A program made the translations under genes and the position numbers. A stretch of 64,000 nucleotides of DNA from JBBSAT01 sp044223665. Its GTDB lineage: Bacteria; Myxococcota_A; Polyangia; Polyangiales; Sandaracinaceae. Location of the stretch: assembly GCA_044223665.1 (NCBI GenBank), contig JBGALT010000011.1, positions 1 through 64,000 of the forward strand, in the 5' to 3' direction. The notes beneath the pieces are model-generated. The model ran no database searches. It was not told the origin of the DNA and saw only the letters and a program-made list of their open reading frames with translations. Positions 25,004 to 33,945 of the stretch are shown one piece after another (position 1 is the first letter of the stretch; the number at the start of each line of letters is the position of its first letter).

Positions 25004-25783
25004 GTGTCGCGCATCTGGCGCATTCTCGCGATGGCGGGCCTCTTCGCCCTCTTCTTCTTCGGGAGCCCGATCCTCGCGCTCACGATCTTCCCCACGCTGC
25101 GCCTCACGTCACGCGACCGGGACACCTACCGCACGCGGTGCACGGCGCTCCTCGGGCGCGGCATCGCGCTGATCTTGTGGGCGGCGCGCTTCACGGGCGT
25201 CGTGCGCGCCGAGATCACGCCGCCGCCCGTCGATCGCTCGCGCCCGTACGTGATGATCTCGAACCACCCGACCTTCGTCGACATGATCCTGCTGATGGGC
25301 GCCTTCCGCGAGCTGACGTGCGTCACGAAGGGGAGCTGGTCCAAGCACTGGGCGCTCGGGCGCCTCTTGCGCTCGACGAACTACCTTCCCGGTCCAGGCA
25401 GCGGCCTGCCCGAGAGCGAGGACATGCTGGGCTCGATGGTCACGCACCTCTCGGCCGGCTTCCCGCTGCTGGTCTTTCCCGAGGGCCAGCGCTCGATGAA
25501 GGACCAGCTGCGCCGCTTCCGCCGCGGGGCGATCGAGGCCGCGGTCGCGGCGAACGTGCCCATCGTGCCGGTGTTCCTCGCGCTCTCGCGCCCCTACCTC
25601 ACCAAGGACGTCCCGCTCTGGCGTCCGCCGCGCATCGCACCGACGTACACCACCGAGTGGCTCGGCACGATCGATCCGGCGGACTTCGGGCACGACGGCA
25701 AGCGCATCCACGAGCACCTCGTGCAGCTCTACGACGCGCGCTTCGAGAAGCAGCACGCGATGCACCAGGCCCTGGCGGCCTGA
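25004..25783 (+). CDS. 1-acyl-sn-glycerol-3-phosphate acyltransferase (PlsC family)
   Basis: The protein acylates lysophosphatidate or a related lysolipid at the inner membrane. It has 259 residues and an N-terminal hydrophobic region (about 10-30, and a second around 50-62). The acyltransferase box is NHPTFVD (87-93), with catalytic His88 and Asp93. The substrate-binding box is FPEGQRS (158-164), and the VPIVPVFL strand follows. All key residues are present. It starts with GTG and is preceded by AT-richer sequence typical of a promoter. PlsC homologues are often multiple in these genomes, so the exact lysolipid is uncertain. Confidence 0.92.
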   Translation: MSRIWRILAMAGLFALFFFGSPILALTIFPTLRLTSRDRDTYRTRCTALLGRGIALILWAARFTGVVRAEITPPPVDRSRPYVMISNHPTFVDMILLMGAFRELTCVTKGSWSKHWALGRLLRSTNYLPGPGSGLPESEDMLGSMVTHLSAGFPLLVFPEGQRSMKDQLRRFRRGAIEAAVAANVPIVPVFLALSRPYLTKDVPLWRPPRIAPTYTTEWLGTIDPADFGHDGKRIHEHLVQLYDARFEKQHAMHQALAA

Positions 25784-25808
25784 TCGCTCGGCCTCGCGTC
25801 CGCCGTGG

Positions 25809-26624
25809 TCAGCCGGGCATCGGCGGCAGCGAGAGCCTCGCCCCGATCCCGGGGATCTCCCGCAACCGGGCCGCGACTCCGTCGACGGCACTCTCGTCGA
25901 GCTCGATCTCGATCGCGCCGGGGACCTCGGCGCCCGTGCAGACGTCCTCCCCGTGATCGGCCGCGAAAACGAGCGCGAGCTCGCTCTCACGATCGGTCTC
26001 GCCTCGGACGCGAGCGCCGACGTCCCCCAGCTCGACGAGCGTGCGATCGGTACAGCGATCGACGATGGCCGAGCCACGCGCTTCGATGCTGCTTCCGACG
26101 CGCGCGAAGACCTCGAGGCCAGGGTTTCCGCGGTCGTAGGGGGGGCCCGCCGGGCGCGGCGGGGTCGACGCACAGATGCGGCAGTAGCGCGCCGCCCCGG
26201 CGCTCGTGCCCGCCCAGCGCGGGCCGACGTCGCGCGCCAGGGCTCCGCACGTCAAGCCACCTCGCACCTGCACGACGTCGATCGCGCCGACCTCGACCTC
26301 GACGCGCCAGTACGGGTCTCGAGCGCTCGGCGCGGTCGGCGGGAGCGGCCCGACCTCGCCCTGGGTGCTCGGGCCGGCCCAGCGGAGGACGAGGCGGCAG
26401 CTCGAGCCATCGATCCCGTCGGGGACGTGGGCCTGCAGGTGCTGCTCGATGCGACCGTCGTGGAGCATCGGGGGGGCCGGGAAGATCTCGATGTAAGGCT
26501 CCACCACGTACGGCGAGGCGCCGCAGCCGTCGAGCACCCACACCGCCGCGACCGCGAGCGCCCGCCTCACCAGGCGCTCCGTTGGGGGGCGAGCGCGCGA
26601 TCCCTCGTCGGCGCCTCGCGGCAT
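25809..26624 (-). CDS. Lipoprotein, unknown function
   Basis: A 271-residue protein. The N-terminus is charged, followed by a hydrophobic stretch ending in VLDGC (Cys about 34), which looks like a lipobox. The mature part contains a paired C-x2-C (RYCRIC) and otherwise no recognisable motif. Its start overlaps the stop of the upstream MopE/RCC1 lipoprotein gene (TGATG), so the two should be translated as a pair and may act together on the surface. Confidence 0.65.
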   Translation of the reverse strand: MPRGADEGSRARPPTERLVRRALAVAAVWVLDGCGASPYVVEPYIEIFPAPPMLHDGRIEQHLQAHVPDGIDGSSCRLVLRWAGPSTQGEVGPLPPTAPSARDPYWRVEVEVGAIDVVQVRGGLTCGALARDVGPRWAGTSAGAARYCRICASTPPRPAGPPYDRGNPGLEVFARVGSSIEARGSAIVDRCTDRTLVELGDVGARVRGETDRESELALVFAADHGEDVCTGAEVPGAIEIELDESAVDGVAARLREIPGIGARLSLPPMPG

Positions 26625-28684
26625 CAGATCCCCGGAACGCGGAGCGGGGTCCTGCCGGTGTCGGTCACGTCCGGCGGCTGACCGAGCTCGCCGCCGTAGT
26701 TGCGTCCCCAGCACCAGACCTCGGACGCGCTCGTGAGCGCGCAGGCGTGGTTGCCACCCGCGGATACGTCGATGGCCCCCGTCAAGCCCGTGATCGTGTA
26801 TGGCGTGCGCGCGATCCAGTCCCAGCACGTGACCGACCCGTCTGCGAGCGTCGCGCAGACGTCGTTCGTCCCCGCGCTCACGTGCGTGGCCGTCGTCACG
26901 CCGGCGAGCGCCGTCGGCGGGCTCGTGGCGCTCCAGCACAAGACGCGGCCGTCGCTGGCGCGGCCGCACCCGTAGTCCTGGCCGGAGTCGATCTCTTCGT
27001 AGACGACACCCGTCCAGGTGCCGACGATCTGTCCCCAGCACGTGAGGTTTCCGCCTCCGCTGCCGTTGGTCCACGCGACGCAGGTGTGGTTGGCGCCGGC
27101 CGCGACCAGCGGGACGCCAGCCCGCGAATTCGCGGTCCAGGCCGAGTACACCGGCGAGGCCTGTACGTTCGGCGGCATCGTGCCGATCTGTCCGAGATCG
27201 TTGCGGCCCCAGCAGGCCGCGACCCAGCGTCCAGTGCTGTTCTCGCTGAGGTGCTCGGTCACGCACGCATGTGCCGCGCCGACCGAGAGGTGCTCGACGT
27301 CGGCCGGCGCCAGATCGATGTGGGGGATCTGAGCGACGGCCACGGGCGTCGCAGAGATCGCGCTCGCCGTGCCGCCTCCGAGCTGGCCGAACTGTCCCCC
27401 ACCCCAGCAGTGCACCACACTCGCACCGAGCGCGCACACGAAGGGAGTGGGGGAGGCGGCGCCGACACCGCGATCCTGCACGTCGATCTCGACCACGTCC
27501 TGCAGATCGCGCACCAGCGTCGGCCCCGCGCGAACGGAGAACGTGCCGTCGCCGAGCTGGCCGAAGGTGTTGCCGCCCCAGCACACCACGCGTCCGGAGG
27601 GCGAGCGGATCACGCACGTGTTGCTGTCACCTGCCTCGACGTCGACGATCGTGTCGCAAGTGCCGCTCGTGCAGCTGCCACCGAGCCCGCACGATCGGCC
27701 GCAGGCGCCGCAGTTGTCGTTGTTCGAGCCCAGCGCGACCTCGCATCCGTTCGACGGCTCTCCGTCGCAGTCGTCGTAACCGGTAGGGCACCGAGTCGCG
27801 CACGTGCCGGACGTGCACTCCCACTGCGTGTGCGGTGGTGAGCCGAAGGTCGCCGCGCAGGCCGGCGCGGTGGAGGCGGGCTCGTCCACCGCGACGTCGC
27901 AGTCGTCGTCGCGGCCGTTGCAGACCTCGGCACCCGAAGGAGAGACCTCGCCGTCGGCGTCGTTGCAGTCGAGGGCGTTCTCCACGTAGGAAGCCGGCGG
28001 AGCGCACGCACGCTGCGGCGTGCCTCGCGCATCGCCCCAGCCGTCGTGATCGACGTCGGGGAAGAACGCGCGCGAGACCGCTTCGTCGCTCGCGCCGTCG
28101 CAGTCGTCGTCGAGCGCGTTGCAGGTCTCGACCTGCCCCGGCCGCACGGCGCTCGAAGTGTCGTCGCAGTCGGTCCCGCACCGAGGCGTGACGCCGGTGA
28201 CGACGTTGCAGCACGCGGCGTCGAGCGCCCCGTCGCCGTCGGCGTCCCGTGCGCCGATCGTGTCGAGGTTGCAGTCTTCGTCGTGCCCGGTGTCGTCACA
28301 GACCTCGGCGTTGCCCGGAAAGCGCGCCGCGTCCGCGTCGTCGCAGTCGGTGCCACCGCACTCCAGCGCGGTGGCGCCGTCCATGTCGGCGTCCTCCGTC
28401 ACGGTGCAGACCGTGCGACAGCGATCGCCCGCCTCGTCGCACGTCTGACCGCTCATGCACGGCGCCGCGGCGGCGACCACGCACCCTCTCGCGTCGGCTC
28501 CCGCCGTCCCAGGAGCGCACCGCTCCACGCCGTCGCAGAAGGTGCCGTTCGCGCAGTCGGCGTCCGTCGCGCACGAGGCGCTGCGGCCGTCCGTCGATGC
28601 GTCCGCTCCCAGCGGGCGGTCCGCACACGCGCCGAGCGCGACGAACAACAGCGACCACACCCCGTGCTTCCCGCGCATCCGCAC
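26624..28684 (-). CDS. Lipoprotein with MopE-like metal-binding motifs and seven RCC1-type repeats
   Basis: The 686-residue protein has lipobox ALGAC (Cys about 19). Residues 85-310 carry four repeats of the Asp-rich DCDD motif with paired cysteines (GTDCDDADAARFPGNAEVC, TDCDDTSSAVRPG, LDCNDADGEVSPSG, YDDCDGEP). A C-x2-C cluster follows (CGACGRSCGLGGSC). Residues 340-686 form seven RCC1-like blades, each ending CWG or CW(S/D). Order, length and spacing match the protein at 9188-11260, so the two are paralogues. This copy is coupled to a second lipoprotein gene downstream. A surface calcium- or copper-binding role is inferred from the motif only. Confidence 0.85.
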   Translation of the reverse strand: MRMRGKHGVWSLLFVALGACADRPLGADASTDGRSASCATDADCANGTFCDGVERCAPGTAGADARGCVVAAAAPCMSGQTCDEAGDRCRTVCTVTEDADMDGATALECGGTDCDDADAARFPGNAEVCDDTGHDEDCNLDTIGARDADGDGALDAACCNVVTGVTPRCGTDCDDTSSAVRPGQVETCNALDDDCDGASDEAVSRAFFPDVDHDGWGDARGTPQRACAPPASYVENALDCNDADGEVSPSGAEVCNGRDDDCDVAVDEPASTAPACAATFGSPPHTQWECTSGTCATRCPTGYDDCDGEPSNGCEVALGSNNDNCGACGRSCGLGGSCTSGTCDTIVDVEAGDSNTCVIRSPSGRVVCWGGNTFGQLGDGTFSVRAGPTLVRDLQDVVEIDVQDRGVGAASPTPFVCALGASVVHCWGGGQFGQLGGGTASAISATPVAVAQIPHIDLAPADVEHLSVGAAHACVTEHLSENSTGRWVAACWGRNDLGQIGTMPPNVQASPVYSAWTANSRAGVPLVAAGANHTCVAWTNGSGGGNLTCWGQIVGTWTGVVYEEIDSGQDYGCGRASDGRVLCWSATSPPTALAGVTTATHVSAGTNDVCATLADGSVTCWDWIARTPYTITGLTGAIDVSAGGNHACALTSASEVWCWGRNYGGELGQPPDVTDTGRTPLRVPGI

Positions 28685-28819
28685 CCCCGTCTCACGCAGG
28701 ATAGCGTTTCCGACACTCGCCGAGGGACCAACTACGTCGCAGGGACCGACGAACGACGAAGACCTCTCCGGGCCATTTCGCGGGGCGTCCTCACTGCGAC
28801 AGGCCCGTGAACAGGTACA

Positions 28820-29839
28820 TCATCCACGCCCGCTCGCGCGCTCGACCGGGCTCGCCTCGCTGGCGGTCGCGCCCGACGCCGCCGCAGGCGGTGCCCAGAA
28901 GTCGTAGAAGTTGAACCAGTTGTCGGGCGCGAGCTTCGTGTAGTGCTCGAGCCGCTCTGCGTAGCGCCGCACCACCTCGCGCAGCGCGCCATCGCGATCC
29001 TTGCGCGGCAGCTCGATCTTGTCGGCGAACGGCTCGCAGTAGAGGTCGTAGCGCTTGCTCCCGTGGCTGAGCCCGAACGTCAGGTACACGGGGCACTTCA
29101 GCATCGAGGCGAGCAGGAACGGCCCCGCCGGGAACGACGCCTCGGCGCCCAGGAAGGGCACGCGCACGACGCGGCCCCCGCTCGCGCCCGCCGGGACGCG
29201 ATCGCCCATGATCGCGACGATCGCGCCCTGCTCCACGAGCTCGCGCACGCGCAGCATCGAGTCGAGCCCGCCCTCGGGGTCGAGCTGCACGAGCTTGGCG
29301 GCGCCGACCGGATCGAGCTGATCGAGCGCCTCGTTCAGCATGCGGGCGTTCTTCGTGTACACGACGGCATGGAGCGGCAGCCGCTCGTTCTCGCTCTGGC
29401 CGCGCATCGCGTAGAAGCTGCCGACGTGACCGCCGAGGAGGATCGCGCCCTTCTTCCCGTCGCGCAGCGCCGAGAGGTAGTGCTGGCCCGTGCACGTGAT
29501 CTCGAAGAGCTTCGTCTTGCCGCGCACGAAGAAGAACGCATCGAGCGTGCAGAAGACGAAGCGCGAGAGGTGCGCGTACACCTCGCCGAAGCTCGCCTCG
29601 GCGCCGCCGCGCAGGTGCGCGTAGTAGCCGCGGATCGCGCTGCGCACGCTCGGCGAGGTGAGCACGTAGTAGAGCGTGACGACGCGCGCGATCAGCCGCC
29701 CGAGCCCGCGACCGAGGAAGGTCGTGATCAGCACCGTGAGGCGGATCGCGAAGACGCCGCCGCGCTCGCGCGCATCGAGCCATCCCTCCGGGCGCGCGCC
29801 CGTGGGCGGCGGCGTGGTGCTCGCCTCCCCGCTCGTCAT
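28820..29839 (-). CDS. LpxL/HtrB-like lysophospholipid acyltransferase family protein
   Basis: A 339-residue membrane-associated protein with an N-terminal hydrophobic segment (about 30-55). It has the family layout LLGGHVGSFYAMRG, followed by VAIMGDRVP and FPAGPFLLAS. The canonical catalytic motif is H-x4-D/E; here it reads HVGSFY, with Tyr in place of the acidic residue, so the mechanism or activity may differ. The gene is coupled by an ATGA overlap to a family 2 glycosyltransferase. The same pair of enzyme types is known from aryl-polyene and related lipid-glycan loci, but no polyene synthase genes are nearby. A glycolipid-forming or lipid-modifying pair is the likeliest role. Confidence 0.82.
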   Translation of the reverse strand: MTSGEASTTPPPTGARPEGWLDARERGGVFAIRLTVLITTFLGRGLGRLIARVVTLYYVLTSPSVRSAIRGYYAHLRGGAEASFGEVYAHLSRFVFCTLDAFFFVRGKTKLFEITCTGQHYLSALRDGKKGAILLGGHVGSFYAMRGQSENERLPLHAVVYTKNARMLNEALDQLDPVGAAKLVQLDPEGGLDSMLRVRELVEQGAIVAIMGDRVPAGASGGRVVRVPFLGAEASFPAGPFLLASMLKCPVYLTFGLSHGSKRYDLYCEPFADKIELPRKDRDGALREVVRRYAERLEHYTKLAPDNWFNFYDFWAPPAAASGATASEASPVERASGRG

Positions 29840-30579
29840 GGCGAGGGGAGCGCCAGCGGGCGCCGGAAGATCAGGTGCATCATGCGCCGCCACATCAAAC
29901 GCGTGTGCATCTTGGCGATGAGCCAGTTGTCCTCGAACGCGCGCCAGTGCGAGACGCCGCCCTCGGCCGCCGTGAAGTAGCGCACGCGCGTCGGCACGTG
30001 GATGAAGCGCAGGCCCTGCCACGCGAGGCGCACGACGATCTCGGGATCGAAGTCCATCCGATTGCCGATCGTGTGCGTGTCGAGCGAGGCCTGGATCGGG
30101 TAGACGCGGAAGCCGCAGAGCGGATCGCCCACGCGGTCGTCGCCGACCTCGCGCCGCGTCCAGAAGATCGTGATGCGGCGCATGATCATGCGGTGACGCG
30201 GGGCCGTCTCGTCGAACACGGGCTGCCCGAGGATGACGGCGTCGGGGCTCTTCTCGGCGATCTCGAGGAACTTCCGCACGTCGTCGAGCGCGTGCTGCCC
30301 GTCGGCGTCGACCTGGATCGCGTGCGTGAAGCCGTGCTTCAGCGCGAGCTCGAAGCCCGTCTTCATCGCGCCGCCCTTGCCACCGTTCACCGCGCGGCGC
30401 GTGACGATCGCGAGCTTCTCTTCGCCGAGCTTCTCGACCTCGCGCCGGTTGGCCTCGCCGCTCGCGTCGTCGACCACGACCACGTCGGGCAGGATCGTGC
30501 GCACGGCCATGACGACGTCGCGGATCGTCCGCGGGTTGTCGTAGGTGGGGATCAGGACGCAGGGCCGGAACGGGCTCAT
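29836..30579 (-). CDS. Glycosyltransferase family 2, dolichol-phosphate-mannose-synthase-like
   Basis: The 247-residue GT-A-fold enzyme begins CVLIPTYDNPRTIRDVV, with nucleotide-sugar motif VVVVDDASGE and the metal-binding DADGQH. The later NRMDFDPEIVVRLAWQG resembles polyprenyl-phosphate sugar synthases. It lacks clear membrane segments, apart from a mildly hydrophobic C-terminus. It is the first gene of a two-gene unit with an LpxL-like acyltransferase (4-base overlap), suggesting that it glycosylates the lipid the partner acylates, or the reverse. The donor sugar is unknown. Confidence 0.88.
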   Translation of the reverse strand: MSPFRPCVLIPTYDNPRTIRDVVMAVRTILPDVVVVDDASGEANRREVEKLGEEKLAIVTRRAVNGGKGGAMKTGFELALKHGFTHAIQVDADGQHALDDVRKFLEIAEKSPDAVILGQPVFDETAPRHRMIMRRITIFWTRREVGDDRVGDPLCGFRVYPIQASLDTHTIGNRMDFDPEIVVRLAWQGLRFIHVPTRVRYFTAAEGGVSHWRAFEDNWLIAKMHTRLMWRRMMHLIFRRPLALPSP

Positions 30580-30672
30580 GGCGGAAGGCGGAGCGTCATA
30601 CCACCGCGGTGCGCGACGAGCGACCGTGGGCCCAGTCGAGCACGGTGCCCGGCCGGCGCGACGGCCACCGGC

Positions 30673-32034
30673 TCAGCGGAAGACCGTGAAGACGTCGAAC
30701 GCGCCGTTGGTGTCGCCCGGGAGGAAGTTCGTCGCCGCCGACTCGAACACGATGCACCGGCCGTCGGCCGACATGTTGGGTCGCCGGCTCGCGCCGTTGC
30801 CCTGGATGTCGTCGACGGTGATGCGCTCCGTCGTCGCCAGCGTGCGGTCACGGACGAACACGTCCTCGACGGCGTTCGTATCGCCCGGAACGAGGTTCGT
30901 CGCGGCGCTCGACCACACGACGTAGCGACCGTCGGAGGTGACGCCGAGGCCCTCGGTGTACACGGCCGCATCGGCCTGCTCTTCGCCGTCGCCCACGCTC
31001 GCCCGCTCGACGGCGCCGCTGGCACGGGACCACAGGAAGACGTCGTACGCATCGTTCGTGTCGCCGGCCACGAGGTTCCGTGCCTCCGAAGCGAACACGA
31101 CCCACGCGCCGTCGCCCGTGATCACCGGCAGCGAGTACGAGTCGGCATCCGGATCTCCTCCGCCCACCGCCTCCGAGACCCGGATCGTGGTGCCCTGCGC
31201 GCGATCGTGGACGAAGACGTCGAAGTAGCTCGACGTCTTGCCCACGACCATCGTGGTCGCCCGCGACACGAACGAGACGTAGCGGCCGTCGTCGGAGATG
31301 CGCGGGAGAAACGACGCGGCGTTTCCCTGGGCTCCATCGCTCGCGATGCTCACGCGCGCGGTGGCGCCCGAGACGCGATCCCGCACGAAGACGTCGCTCG
31401 CGGCGTTGGTGTCGCCCGGGACGAGGTCATCGGCCTCGGACTGGAACACGACGAAGCGCCCGTCCGGCGTGACGTCGGGATAGGTGGATGGGCCGTTTCC
31501 CGCACCGCCCGCGAGGCTCACGCTGACGAGCTCGGTGGTGCCCGTGAAGAAGTCGCGAAGGAAGACGTCGTTGTCGGCGTTGGTGTCGAGGCCCGCGGGC
31601 GCGAGGTTCGTCGCGAACGAGTTGAAGACCACGAAGCGCCCGTCGGCCGATACCTCGGCCTTGTCGCTCGAGCCGTCGGCGAGCTCGCCACTCGACGACA
31701 CGCTCACGAGCACCGTCTCCCGCGCCACACGATCGCGTCGGAACACGTCGATGCGACCATTCGTGTCGTCGGCGACCAGGTTCGACGCGGCCGAGACGAA
31801 CACGACGTAGCGACCCGTGCCTCCGCGCTCGCTCGTCGTCGCGAAGTAGCTGTCACCGGGGGCGCCGACGAAATCGCCCGGCACGCTCGTCTCCGCGCCG
31901 AGGGGCTCGAGCGCGACGAACGCGTCGTAGCAGCCCGAGAGTAAGAGCGGCATCGAAAGAGCGATGAGGAGTGCGCGAGGCGTAGTGGTAGGGGGCACGA
32001 GTGTCCGGCACGCGACGGCGGCCGCGCGGCTCAT
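30673..32034 (-). CDS. Lipoprotein with PD40/TolB-like beta-propeller repeats
   Basis: This 453-residue protein has a signal ending in lipobox LLLSGC. The body is six or seven repeats of about 55-60 residues. Each has the pattern SxDGRxVVFxSxATNLVxGDT, then NxxxDVFxRDRxxGxTxRVS, a TolB-type (PD40) propeller. The DTN and DxF turns may bind calcium. Its neighbours do not reveal a function, and it is transcribed alone. The start is uncertain; the ATG at 32034 gives a 36-residue signal region that is somewhat long but plausible. Confidence 0.78.
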   Translation of the reverse strand: MSRAAAVACRTLVPPTTTPRALLIALSMPLLLSGCYDAFVALEPLGAETSVPGDFVGAPGDSYFATTSERGGTGRYVVFVSAASNLVADDTNGRIDVFRRDRVARETVLVSVSSSGELADGSSDKAEVSADGRFVVFNSFATNLAPAGLDTNADNDVFLRDFFTGTTELVSVSLAGGAGNGPSTYPDVTPDGRFVVFQSEADDLVPGDTNAASDVFVRDRVSGATARVSIASDGAQGNAASFLPRISDDGRYVSFVSRATTMVVGKTSSYFDVFVHDRAQGTTIRVSEAVGGGDPDADSYSLPVITGDGAWVVFASEARNLVAGDTNDAYDVFLWSRASGAVERASVGDGEEQADAAVYTEGLGVTSDGRYVVWSSAATNLVPGDTNAVEDVFVRDRTLATTERITVDDIQGNGASRRPNMSADGRCIVFESAATNFLPGDTNGAFDVFTVFR

Positions 32035-32158
32035 GATCTTGCCGCAGATGGGGCTCGGAGGGCGGTTCTCCGGTTTCGCGGGCTCGGGTGAGCCGTTCGG
32101 ACACGCTCGGGCGCCAGACCTCACGAGAGCCTATCCACGCGCGCTCGACGACGTCACG

Positions 32159-32764
32159 ATGACCCCGAAGCCCATGCCGAGAATCGAGCCGAAAGCGCCC
32201 CGGGTGCGGCGTCTCGCGCCCGGTCCGAGCGACTCGGAGCTGGTGTTGCGGGCGCGGCGAGTGAGTCGTGGGCGCAGGCGGCGATCTTCCGCCGTCACGC
32301 CGAGGACGTGACGAACGTCGTGACGCGCCTGCTCGGTCGGTTGGGCGATGCGGACGACATCGTCCAGGACGTTCGTGGACGCCTTCTCGAGCCTGTCGTC
32401 CCTCCGCGAGCCGGCGGCGCTCCGCAGCTGGCTCCTCGGCATCGCGGTCCGTCGCGTCCGCCGGCGCATCCGGCGCACGCAGCTGCTCCGGCGCCTGGGG
32501 CTCGACCGGGGCGCGGACGACGCGACGCTGGCCGCGAGCGTCGATCCGAACGCGAGCCCGGAGGTGCAGGCCGAGCTCGCGCTCGTCGATCGCGTCCTCG
32601 GCACCGTGAGCGCCGACGCGCGCGTCGCCTGGATGTTGCGCCGGGTCGAAGGTGAGGAGCTCACGACGGTCGCGAGCGCGATCGGGGTCTCGCTCGCCAC
32701 CGTGAAACGTCGCATCGCCGAGGTCGACACCGTCCTCGAGCGCCACGGATGGGGTGCGTCGTGA
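32159..32764 (+). pseudogene. ECF-type RNA polymerase sigma factor split by two frameshifts
   Basis: Joining three segments recovers a complete sigma factor. Frame 2 gives the start MTPKPMPRIEPKAPRVRR and the region-1/2 entry DSELVLRA. From about 32257 frame 1 gives AIFRRHAEDVTNVVTRLLG and LGDADDIVQD (region 2). From about 32369 frame 2 resumes with TFVDAFSSLSSLREPAALRS and later LTTVASAIGVSLATVKRRI (region 4). As written no single frame yields the whole protein. The 3' end overlaps a FecR-like gene by GTGA, the normal arrangement for a sigma/anti-sigma pair. The gene is therefore functionally important in context, and an assembly error is a serious possibility. Confidence 0.72.
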
Positions 32765-33945
32765 AGACGTCGGGCAAACCGCTTCGCGCCTCTCTCGTCG
32801 GTCGCTTCGACCCGTCGCGCGAGCAGCGATTGTGGGCCGGCGTGCAGACGAGGCAGGACCGGCGACGGGTGCGGCGAGCGATCGGCTCGGGCGCGCTCGC
32901 GCTCAGCATGCTCGCGCTCGCGCTCGTGGTCGGGATGCGCTGGCTCGATCCGGGCGCGCTGACCCTGGCCGATGGCTCGCCGATCGCACGCGCACGAGCG
33001 GTCGAGAGCACGCGCACGCTCGAGCTCTCCGACGGCTCGGTCATCGCCCTCTTGGCAGGCACCGAGATCGCGCCGGGTCGGAACGACGGGAGCCACTTCG
33101 ATCTCACGCTCCTCGAGGGCGACGGGAGCTTCTGGGTCGTCCCCGATGGGCCGCGGCGCTGGCGCATCGACACGACGCTCGGCGTCGTCGAAGTGGTGGG
33201 GACGATCTTCCGCGTTCACGCGACGAGCGACGTGCTCGACGTGGAGGTCGAGCACGGTCGGGTGCAGGTGACGAGCGACTATCTCTCGCCCGAGCATGTG
33301 CGCTCCCTCGGGCCGGGCGAGCGCGTGCACATCGAGCGGCCACGCGTCGCCTCGAGCGACTCGGCCGGCCCCCCCAGCGCCGCGCCGGAGGGCACCCTCC
33401 CCGCGGTCGAGAGCGATCCCTCCCCCGAGGGTCCGGTACCGGTCGCGCACGCGAGCACGCCCCGCACCTCACGCGCGCCCGCCCGGTCGTGGCGTCAGGC
33501 CGCCGACGACGGGCGCTACGACGAGGCCTACTCACTCGCGCTCCCCGAGATCGACGAGGTGACCGCGCACGGAAGCGCCGACGATCTCCTCTCTCTTGCC
33601 GACGCGGCGCGGCTCTCCGGCCACTCCCGCGCCGCAGTCGATCCGCTCGAGCGCCTGCTCGCTCGCTTTCCGGGAACGCCGGAGGCGGGCTTGGGAGCCG
33701 TCACGCTGGCCCGTCTCGAGATGGACGTGCTCCATCGGCCCGAGCGCGCGATCGACGCCCTCGATCACACGCGCGGCCTCGCCATCCCGACCGCGCTCCG
33801 GGACGAGGTGGACGCGCGCCGGTTCGAAGCGCTCGAGGCGGCGGGGCACCACGAACGAGCCGTGATCGAGGCGCGCCATTACCTGGAGCTCCACGAGACG
33901 GGCCGCTTCGCGGCGCGGGCCGCGGCGATCTCGAGCGCACCGTGA
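32761..33945 (+). CDS. FecR-domain anti-sigma-like membrane protein with C-terminal TPR region
   Basis: FecR proteins transmit an envelope signal to a partner sigma factor. The 394-residue protein has a short basic cytoplasmic N-terminus and one membrane segment (about 45-62). A periplasmic FecR domain (about 75-190) follows, with LELSDGSVIALLAGTEI and VEVVGTIFRVHATSDVLDVE. After a proline/alanine linker comes a helical TPR-like domain (245-390, QAADDGRYDEAYSLALPEI). The GTG start overlaps the sigma-factor stop. Its stop in turn overlaps the next start (GTGA), so the three genes form one translational unit. The short cytoplasmic stub is presumably the sigma-binding part. Confidence 0.88.
   Translation: MKTSGKPLRASLVGRFDPSREQRLWAGVQTRQDRRRVRRAIGSGALALSMLALALVVGMRWLDPGALTLADGSPIARARAVESTRTLELSDGSVIALLAGTEIAPGRNDGSHFDLTLLEGDGSFWVVPDGPRRWRIDTTLGVVEVVGTIFRVHATSDVLDVEVEHGRVQVTSDYLSPEHVRSLGPGERVHIERPRVASSDSAGPPSAAPEGTLPAVESDPSPEGPVPVAHASTPRTSRAPARSWRQAADDGRYDEAYSLALPEIDEVTAHGSADDLLSLADAARLSGHSRAAVDPLERLLARFPGTPEAGLGAVTLARLEMDVLHRPERAIDALDHTRGLAIPTALRDEVDARRFEALEAAGHHERAVIEARHYLELHETGRFAARAAAISSAP

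Noticed and set aside
32239..32311. Programmed ribosomal frameshift in the sigma factor gene
   Set aside because: Two shifts would be needed and no slippery heptamer with a downstream structure is visible. Lost bases are a simpler explanation.
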